From JAFALK01 sp042701975 (GTDB taxonomy: Bacteria > Pseudomonadota > Gammaproteobacteria > Burkholderiales > Burkholderiaceae_C), in contig CP170561.1 in NCBI GenBank assembly GCA_042701975.1, forward strand, positions 806,001 through 870,000: 64,000 nucleotides of DNA. Reading direction: 5' to 3'. Position numbers and translations under genes: made by a program. Numbering within the stretch: position 1 is the stretch's first letter; the number at the start of each line of letters is the position of its first letter. Below, in pieces: positions 58,024-64,000 of this stretch. A model generated the notes under the pieces. It was given only the letters and a program-made list of their open reading frames with translations. It was not told the origin of the DNA and searched no databases.

Positions 58024-58741
58024 ATGAGCGCTGCCGCCCCCGACACCCACGCCGCCGTGGATCTGCCCGCCCAGGGCAAGACCGAACTGCTGTTCCTGCT
58101 GTGCCACGGCGTGGGCGGCGACACCCGCCAGCTGGCCCCCCTTGCCCGCGGCACTGCGTGCGCAGTACCCGCAGGCGGCCATCGTCAGCCTGAACGGCCC
58201 CGAGCCCTGCGACGATCCCCAGAGCGGCGACGGCTGGCAATGGTTCTCCATGCTGGATCGCAGCCCCGAGAGAATCGCTTCGGAAGTGGCGCGCGTGCTG
58301 CCGGCCTTCATCGAGCGCGTGCGCGGCTGGGGCGGACACTTCGGCCTCGAATGGCCTTATGTGGCGCTGGTCGGCTATTCGCAGGGCGCCATCATGTCGC
58401 TGGAGGCCGTGCAAGCTGAAGCCCAGCTCGCGGGCCGCGTCGTCGCGCTGTCTGGCGCCTACGCCTGGCTGCCGCAGGAGGCGCCGCGGGACGTCTGCGT
58501 GCACCTGCTGCACGGCATGCAGGATCCGGTGCTGCCCTACCGGCCCATCGTCAGCGCCGCGCAGGCGCTGGTGAATCTCGGTGCCGACGTGACCGCGGAC
58601 GTGATGCCCGGCATCGGCCACGAACTGAGCCCCAAGCTGATCGACAAGGCGATGGAGCAGCTGCGCACCTTCGTGCCGGGCAAGATGTGGCGCGAAGCCG
58701 TGCTGCAAGCTGCCGAACAGGATCGGCAGCAGAGGCACTGA
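58024..58741 (+). pseudogene. ypfH: esterase YpfH homolog, frameshifted at a C6 run
   Basis: Two frames together spell one alpha/beta hydrolase close to E. coli YpfH. The first (from ATG 58024) gives LLFLLCHGVGGDTRQLAP, the second continues ALRAQYPQAAIVSLNGPEP, nucleophile GYSQGAIMSLEA, HLLHGMQDPVLP and IGHELSPK (Ser, Asp, His). The break is in the C6 run at about 58136-58141; removing one C restores the frame without loss. It may be a sequencing error, a recent mutation or a slippage site. SD GGGAG and GACAAT precede the ATG. Intact length would be about 238 residues. Confidence 0.8.
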
Positions 58742-58818
58742 GCTGACGCGGTTTTTCGTTGCCGTCGGACGACACGCCGCTGCGGTGAAGATTGGTTGCT
58801 GCGCGCGAGATGACTGAA

Positions 58819-58838
58819 TGATTTCAGGCTCGAAATCA
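58819..58838. promoter_or_regulatory. inverted repeat 1 upstream of the TonB-dependent receptor
   Basis: TGATTTC-AGGCTC-GAAATCA, perfect 7-bp arms with a 6-base spacer, about 190 bases before the ATG at 59030. Operator-like. Confidence 0.5.
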
Positions 58839-58970
58839 TGGGGTTAGTCGCGGCAACACAAGTTCACGTTTACGCAGCTCGCGTGCAACCGAACGTCGCT
58901 TTGCAGGACGCTTCGAAGCAGCAAACTGCCTTTACAAACCGGCTCCTAGACTTGATCGCACTCGACCAGC

Positions 58971-58986
58971 CATGACGTTTGTCATG
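58971..58986. promoter_or_regulatory. inverted repeat 2 upstream of the TonB-dependent receptor
   Basis: CATGAC-GTTT-GTCATG, perfect 6-bp arms with a 4-base spacer, 43 bases before the ATG. It could bind a repressor or form a leader hairpin. Confidence 0.5.
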
Positions 58987-59029
58987 ACAGCGCTGGCGGC
59001 GAATCTTTTGTCTACTTTTGGAGCACCCC

Positions 59030-62000
59030 ATGCTTGGAAACAAGAACCTGAAGGCTCTGCGTCACACTGCTCTTGCAGTGGCCGCAGGCTTGGCCGTGGC
59101 ATCGTCCTCGGTATATGCCCAATCGAACGCCACCGGCACCGTCTATGGCACGGTGTCCGCCGCTGCGGGCAGCACGGTCGTGGTCGAGAACGTTTCGACC
59201 GGCGCCAAGCGGACCATCACGCCGGACAGCGCCGGCCGCTACCAGTTCACCGCGCTGCCGCCCGGCAACTACAAGGTGACCCTGATGAAGGGCGATGCCG
59301 CCGTCAGTACGCAAAATGTCGAAGTGCTGATCGGGCAAGGCGTTGAAGTGCCGTTCGCCACCAATCAGCTCGAGACCGTGCAGGTCACGGGCACGCGCAA
59401 GCTGATCGACAACACCGCCACCAACAGCGTCTCGACCTTCACGGCCAAGCAGCTGGCCAATCTGCCGGTCGGACAGGACTTGACCTCGATCATCCTGCTG
59501 GCCCCTGACACGGTGAAGGCCGACCCGCGCTACGCCGGTGGCGCCTCCATCGGCGGCGGCGCTCCATCCGAGAACTCCTATTACGTCGATGGCTTCCCGG
59601 TCACGAACGCGCTGTCGCAGCTGGGCTCGATCGAGCTGCCCTTCGGCGCGATCTCGCAGGCCCAGGTGCTCACCGGTGGCTTCGGTGCAGAGTTCGGTCG
59701 TTCGACGGGTGGCGTGATGAACATCGTCACGAAGAGTGGCGGCAACAAGTGGGAAGGCGGTGCCTTCGGCTACATCGAGCCGGATGCCCTGCGCTCGACC
59801 GCGAACAACATCTATTACACCTCGACAGCACCCAACGGTGTTGCCAACAAGCTGCTGCTGCAGAACTCGCAGAACTCCAAGACCGAATACAAGTACGGTG
59901 CCTATGTGGGCGGCCCGCTTGTGCAAGACAAGGTCTTCCTGTTCGCCGCGCTTGACCAGACCAAGGACAAGACCAGTGGCGTCAATGGCGACGTCGAATC
60001 GACGACGCTTGCCAACAACGGCTGGCGCGATGCAACGACGACGAACAATCGTTGGCTGGCCAAGCTGGACTGGCAGATCACCGACGACCACCGCATCACG
60101 GTGATGAACTTCGGTGACAACTACAGCACAGATGCCCGCTATTACGGGTTCGACTACAACACCCTTCAGCGCGGTACTGCACTGCAATACACCGGCCATT
60201 ACGTCAACCAGCCGAATGTGTCGCCGGCCGTCGGTGGCCAGGCCACCATGATCCGCTACACGGGCAACCTGACGGAGAACCTGGTGCTGACCGCCCTGTA
60301 CGGCGAGGCCACTTCGAAGCACACGCTGGAGTACGGCAACTTCGCTGCGGGTATCAATCTGGCCGTGCCCGGCACCGTCGTGTCCGGCTCCGGGGCCGCA
60401 CCTGGCTTCAACTACAACAGCCCCAACCCGCTCACGGCTGCCGACGTTCCGACGCCGGACGCCAAGGACACCACCAAGTCGGCGCGTATTGACCTGGAAT
60501 GGTCGCTCGGTTCGCACACGATTCGCGGTGGTATCGACAAGGTCAAGCTGAGCTCCAAGAACGCCGGTCAGGTCGAAGCCGGCGGCGGCACCTGGAGCTT
60601 CCGTCAAACCGGTGATCCCACCGGCACGATCGCAGCCGGCCCGTACAGCTTCGTGGTTTCTGACGGCGTGGCCGGCTCGCTGGCCTCGCAGGGCTACTAC
60701 GTTCGCAAGCACGTGTTCAGCGATGTGACCAACGCCACCTCGAATCAAGACGCCGAATACATTGAAGACAAGTGGCAGGTCAACAAGCAGCTGTTCCTTC
60801 AACTGGGCCTGCGCAACGAAGGTTTCTCCGGCGCCAATGGCGAAGGAGCTACTTACCTGAAGTCCAAGAACTTCATCAGCCCGCGCCTGGCCGGTGCCTA
60901 TGACGTCTTCGGCGACGGTGGCCTGAAGTTCTCGGGCAGCCTGGGCCGCTACAGCATCCAGACGCCGACCCACCTCGCCGTGCGCGGCGCAGGCGTCTCC
61001 ACGCTGACCTACCAGTACTACCGCTACACCGGCGTGGACGCCAATGCGCAGCCGACCGGTCTGACGGCACTGACGCCAGCCCCCTTCTCGCCCGACGGCG
61101 AAACCGGCCAGCCCAAGGACGCCAACACCTATGCCGCCCGCGACCTGAAGCCCAGCTATCAGGACGAGCTCCGCCTCGGTGTTGAGAAGGCCTTGAGCCC
61201 GACCTTGGTGGGCGGTGTGATGATGACGTATCGCAAGCTGGGCACCACGCTGGACGACTACTGCGGCTCGGCCTTCGACAAGTACGCCGATGCACACGGC
61301 ATCGACCGCACCAACTACGCTGGCGACGGTGGCTGCTACCTGATCAACCCGGGCCGCAACAACACCTTCCTGGTGGACTACGCTGGCACGCGCTCCAACT
61401 ACACGACCGTCACGCTGACCCCGGCCGACATCGGTTTCCCGGAAAAGCCCAAGCGCACCTACTTGGCGCTGGACTTCTCCCTGGAGCATCCGTTCTCGAA
61501 CGGCTGGTACGGCAAGGTCACGTACACCTGGTCGCGCAACCGCGGCAATACGGAAGGCCAGACCAAGTCCGACATCGGCCAGACCGACGTGTCGGCCACG
61601 GAAACCTGGGACTTCCCGCAGCTGATGGAGCATGCGTACGGCCCGTTGCCCAACGACCGCACGCACCAGATCCATGCCTTCGGCTACTACCAGGTCTCGC
61701 CTGAGGTGACGCTGGGCGCCAACCTCACCGCGCAATCGGGTCGTCCGAAGAACTGCTTCGGCAACTACGGCGGCACCAACCCGGATGGTGACCCTGGCTA
61801 CGGCTCGGCGTTCTTCTATTGCAGCTTCGATGGCGGCGCCACTTCGGTGCCGACGCCGCGCGGCTCGCAAGGCCGCCTGCCCTGGGACTACACCGTGGAC
61901 GCCAACATGATCTACAAGCCTGGCCAGGTGAAGGGGCTGACCTTGCGCGTGGACGTGTTCAACCTGTTCAACAAGCAGACCGTCCAGGCGATCAACGAAG

Positions 62001-62107
62001 TTCACGAGAACGACGGCGACCCGAGCTCCTACCTCAGCACCTACGGCGCACCGATCGCCATCACGGCACCGCGTGCCGTGCGCTTCACCGCGCAGTACGA
62101 GTTCTGA
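59030..62107 (+). CDS. TonB-dependent receptor, Oar-like with N-terminal carboxypeptidase-regulatory domain
   Basis: A 1025-residue outer-membrane receptor: signal peptide (about 1-31, ASSSVYAQ), a carboxypeptidase-regulatory-like domain (about 35-110), a plug domain (LETVQVTGTRKLID onward, with YYVDGFPV and GGFGAEFGRSTGGVMNIVTK) and a long beta-barrel ending FTAQYEF. Oar-type receptors import large substrates such as peptides or glycans, or aid protein secretion; the ligand is unknown. The ATG at 59030 has GGAG 6 bases upstream. The M14 carboxypeptidase gene lies convergent downstream, which may point to a peptide substrate. Confidence 0.92.
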   Translation: MLGNKNLKALRHTALAVAAGLAVASSSVYAQSNATGTVYGTVSAAAGSTVVVENVSTGAKRTITPDSAGRYQFTALPPGNYKVTLMKGDAAVSTQNVEVLIGQGVEVPFATNQLETVQVTGTRKLIDNTATNSVSTFTAKQLANLPVGQDLTSIILLAPDTVKADPRYAGGASIGGGAPSENSYYVDGFPVTNALSQLGSIELPFGAISQAQVLTGGFGAEFGRSTGGVMNIVTKSGGNKWEGGAFGYIEPDALRSTANNIYYTSTAPNGVANKLLLQNSQNSKTEYKYGAYVGGPLVQDKVFLFAALDQTKDKTSGVNGDVESTTLANNGWRDATTTNNRWLAKLDWQITDDHRITVMNFGDNYSTDARYYGFDYNTLQRGTALQYTGHYVNQPNVSPAVGGQATMIRYTGNLTENLVLTALYGEATSKHTLEYGNFAAGINLAVPGTVVSGSGAAPGFNYNSPNPLTAADVPTPDAKDTTKSARIDLEWSLGSHTIRGGIDKVKLSSKNAGQVEAGGGTWSFRQTGDPTGTIAAGPYSFVVSDGVAGSLASQGYYVRKHVFSDVTNATSNQDAEYIEDKWQVNKQLFLQLGLRNEGFSGANGEGATYLKSKNFISPRLAGAYDVFGDGGLKFSGSLGRYSIQTPTHLAVRGAGVSTLTYQYYRYTGVDANAQPTGLTALTPAPFSPDGETGQPKDANTYAARDLKPSYQDELRLGVEKALSPTLVGGVMMTYRKLGTTLDDYCGSAFDKYADAHGIDRTNYAGDGGCYLINPGRNNTFLVDYAGTRSNYTTVTLTPADIGFPEKPKRTYLALDFSLEHPFSNGWYGKVTYTWSRNRGNTEGQTKSDIGQTDVSATETWDFPQLMEHAYGPLPNDRTHQIHAFGYYQVSPEVTLGANLTAQSGRPKNCFGNYGGTNPDGDPGYGSAFFYCSFDGGATSVPTPRGSQGRLPWDYTVDANMIYKPGQVKGLTLRVDVFNLFNKQTVQAINEVHENDGDPSSYLSTYGAPIAITAPRAVRFTAQYEF

Positions 62108-62129
62108 TCACGCAGATCTCGACATCAAA

Positions 62130-62158
62130 GCAAAGGGCCTCTTCGGAGGCCCTTTTTT
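62130..62158 (+). terminator. intrinsic terminator after the TonB-dependent receptor
   Basis: AAAGGGCCTC-TTCG-GAGGCCCTTT: a stable tetraloop hairpin followed by a T-run. Between convergent genes, so it may serve both. Confidence 0.9.
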
Positions 62159-62177
62159 TCGTCGCTTCGTCGCGCAG

Positions 62178-63872
62178 TCAATCCAGCACCACTTCCGTCC
62201 TCACCATCCCCGCCCGCGCCGCATGGGCGCTCAGCGCAATGCGCGTGCCCGCCGGTGCGCGCAGCACCCACTCGCACACCGCCCGATCCGCCGTCACCTC
62301 GCGGCTCGGCAAGAAGGCATGCTGCGTCTGCTTGGGCGCGTGGCCTTCAAGCTGCGGGCCTTCCATGCGCTGCTTGCCACCAATCAGCGTCACCGCCTCG
62401 TTCGGATGGATCTCGAACACGACGCCGCGCACGACCTCGCGTTCCAGTGCACGCTTGGTCACGTAGGCCGGCAGGTAGCCGCCGTTGGCCACGGCCATGC
62501 GTACGCGCCAGGTGTCGGGGCCGAGCGCGCGGACTTCGGTGCGCAGCAGCTCGAGTTTGGGCAGTGACAGCGCGATCTGCGTCATCCACGCCGGAAAGCG
62601 TGCAGCCTCGCGTTCACGCAGATGCGGCGGCGGATTGCGCCAGTAGTTCATCTTGTCCCAGCCGCCGATCTCCACGGCGCCAAGCTGCGGGTGGTGGAAG
62701 GGCCGCCACTGCACGTGGGCCTGGCCATCGCACTGCTCGTCGCTCCACTTCAGGAGCTTGAGGTCGTCCTCGACCGGGTGCTCGCGGAACCAGTCGATCC
62801 ACTTGTAGCCCTCGATGCCGGCTTCCTTGTTGGGCGACCACAGCTCCACCACCCAGAACAGCGCGCCCAGGTGCTCGTAGAGCCAGTCCTGCGTGCCGCT
62901 GATGACTTCCTTGGGGTGGTACTTGAACTCGTGCCAGATGCTGATGGCCGGATAACCCGTCAGCTTGGCGCCGATGTCGGAGAAGCGCTTGTAGGCCCAC
63001 AGGTCCTCCGGGATCATGTCCTCGTCGCTGCAGGTGCCCATGGGCCGCAGGATCACGCCGCTGTGGGTGTGGAAGCTGATGGCCGCGCCAATGTTGGGAT
63101 GCTGGACGATGAAGTCCACCATCGCGCGAACCTCGGGCTCGCTGGTCGGGTAGGTGCCGGCGCCCATCTGCTCGTGCTCCTGCCGCCAGCCGCCGGGGAA
63201 GTTGCGATTGAGGTCCAGGCCCTCGCGGTCCTTGTTGAGGTTGACCATCAGCCCGTCGTGGTTCTTGATGAAGCCTTCGGGGATCAGGCGGAAGTACTCG
63301 CCGCCGAACTCGCCGGGCTCGCGCGGCACCATCAGGCGCGGCTCCTCGGCGTGCTTCTTCCAGCCGCCGTGCGGGTCGGCCACGCGCATCGTGAGGATCC
63401 GGCCATCGCCGTCCACGTCTTCGATGGTCAGCCCGTCGACGGGCTCCTCGTCGAAGGGATAGGGCCGCGTGCTGGAGCGGATGTGGCGCGGCCGGTCGGC
63501 CAGGGCCAACTCGGCGCCGTCGGGGTTCAGGCGAGGCACCATGTAGACCACGCGGGTGTCGAGCAGTTGCGTGATGGCGTGATCGACGCCGTGCTGGCTG
63601 ACGAGTTGGTGCAGGTAGTACAAGCAGGTGGTCGAGGCGGTCAGCTCGGCGGCGTGGATGTTGCCGTCGATCCAGAAGGCGGGCTTGTCCACATCGGCAC
63701 CGGTGGCCGTGTTGGTGAGCACCAGCAACCAGATGTCGCGGCCTTCATAGCTCTTGCCGATGCTGCGCAGAGAGACGAGGTTGGGGTAGGCCTCGGCGTA
63801 GCTGAACAGCAGCTGCGTCAGGGGCTCGTGCCGGAGGAATTCGGCGAAGTTGGGCGTGGGCAGGGCAGACAT
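62178..63872 (-). CDS. M14 family zinc carboxypeptidase
   Basis: A 564-residue carboxypeptidase. Zinc ligands His73 and Glu76 (DGNIHAAELTAS), third His in ISFHTHSGV, and the catalytic Glu in LFWVVELWSP. Substrate-binding Asn-Arg is in DLNRNFPGGW. The C-terminal about 150 residues form an extra beta-rich domain, as in related long M14 proteins. There is no clear signal peptide. CACAAT ends 7 bases before the ATG. Confidence 0.92.
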   Translation of the reverse strand: MSALPTPNFAEFLRHEPLTQLLFSYAEAYPNLVSLRSIGKSYEGRDIWLLVLTNTATGADVDKPAFWIDGNIHAAELTASTTCLYYLHQLVSQHGVDHAITQLLDTRVVYMVPRLNPDGAELALADRPRHIRSSTRPYPFDEEPVDGLTIEDVDGDGRILTMRVADPHGGWKKHAEEPRLMVPREPGEFGGEYFRLIPEGFIKNHDGLMVNLNKDREGLDLNRNFPGGWRQEHEQMGAGTYPTSEPEVRAMVDFIVQHPNIGAAISFHTHSGVILRPMGTCSDEDMIPEDLWAYKRFSDIGAKLTGYPAISIWHEFKYHPKEVISGTQDWLYEHLGALFWVVELWSPNKEAGIEGYKWIDWFREHPVEDDLKLLKWSDEQCDGQAHVQWRPFHHPQLGAVEIGGWDKMNYWRNPPPHLREREAARFPAWMTQIALSLPKLELLRTEVRALGPDTWRVRMAVANGGYLPAYVTKRALEREVVRGVVFEIHPNEAVTLIGGKQRMEGPQLEGHAPKQTQHAFLPSREVTADRAVCEWVLRAPAGTRIALSAHAARAGMVRTEVVLD

Positions 63873-63910
63873 GGCGGCGATTGTGCGCCGCGCCCTGAGG
63901 CTCGTTTACC

Positions 63911-63944
63911 GGGGTTGATCCCGGGGTTGATCCCGGGTTGATCC
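63911..63944. repeat. 12-bp tandem repeats upstream of the M14 gene
   Basis: GGGGTTGATCCC at 63911-63922 and 63923-63934, then a copy missing one G to 63944. Each unit can form a small GGG/CCC hairpin. It sits between the M14 promoter and the stop of the next gene. Confidence 0.65.
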
Positions 63945-63946
63945 GG

Positions 63947-64000
63947 CTACGCCGGGTGCAGCGCGCCGTCCACAAACACCTTCAGCTCGCCCGGCGCGAA
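63947..64000 (-). CDS. 3' end of an unidentified gene (cut by window end)
   Basis: The last 17 codons of a minus-strand frame, ending in TAG at 63947-63949 with the tail FAPGELKVFVDGALHPA. Too short to identify. It is co-directional with the M14 gene and lies upstream of it. Confidence 0.5.
   Translation of the reverse strand, partial: FAPGELKVFVDGALHPA

Larger units (their letters stand above)
58742..59029. promoter_or_regulatory. control region of the TonB-dependent receptor
   Basis: About 288 bases with no gene and lower GC than its surroundings. It contains two perfect inverted repeats, at 58819-58838 and 58971-58986 (listed separately), and SD GGAG at 59020-59023. I recognise no Fur box or sigma-factor consensus. 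Confidence 0.5.

Noticed and set aside
59012..62005. 997-codon minus-strand open frame opposite the TonB-dependent receptor
   Set aside because: The plus strand has a full receptor with signal peptide, plug and terminal Phe; the minus frame has no recognisable domain.

Overview
The window is GC-rich, densely packed chromosomal DNA of a betaproteobacterium, most likely order Burkholderiales near the Roseateles/Pelomonas/Rubrivivax group. This is inferred from the lptE-holA, lptD-surA-rsmA, metX-metW and thiL-pgpA-pncC arrangements, the fused malic enzyme/phosphotransacetylase, the PEP-CTERM protein, and frequent GTG/TTG starts. I see no rRNA, tRNA, CRISPR array, prophage or transposase, so it reads as core chromosome with small accessory islands.

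Layout. 1-1457: end of lptE and holA. 1486-5987: a periplasmic cupredoxin, a DUF3034 outer-membrane protein, a lipoprotein truncated globin and a membrane GGDEF/EAL protein, with three 11-bp direct repeats in the divergent spacer. 6008-8017: thiL-pgpA-pncC. 8050-10601: an MFSD1-like transporter overlapping an M16 peptidase by one base. 10899-13522: three exported proteins (PEP-CTERM, a likely post-PEP-CTERM-1 protein, and a metalloprotease with an inserted PA domain). 13601-18767: a FixJ-type two-component system divergent from maeB. 18998-20025: a barnase-type RNase and its barstar. 20145-23696: a uracil-type permease, a flavin-dependent halogenase and a Phd/VapC toxin-antitoxin pair. 23875-30304: a Kef-type antiporter, an HPP protein and the lptD-surA-rsmA operon. 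30359-30967: what looks like a shrunken AmgK-family sugar kinase without its catalytic loops. 30954-37735: LysR regulator, M20 peptidase, monoacylglycerol-lipase-like hydrolase, TPR protein, solute-binding protein, and metX-metW behind a SAM-II-like riboswitch plus terminator. 37913-42814: an HlyD-ABC exporter, a J-domain-like protein and a polysaccharide deacetylase. 42815-53898: glyoxalase-fold protein, sppA, DUF1460 protein, glutamate-synthase-like protein, degenerate response regulator, GST, purB, a three-gene acetyltransferase operon and pyrF. 54003-64000: a hybrid histidine kinase, an RDD protein, a frameshifted ypfH esterase, a large TonB-dependent receptor, an M14 carboxypeptidase and the 3' end of one more gene.

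How genes work together. LPS export is represented by lptE and lptD with the chaperone SurA. Methionine synthesis (metX, metW) appears to be controlled by S-adenosylmethionine. The transporter plus M16 peptidase suggests peptide use. The cupredoxin/globin/c-di-GMP group looks like a redox- or gas-responsive signalling unit and is the best candidate for an undescribed system.

Across the window many starts have a -10-like hexamer ending only 6 to 9 bases upstream and no visible ribosome binding site, which suggests that leaderless mRNAs are common here. All calls are from reading the sequence and from family knowledge; no database search was run.
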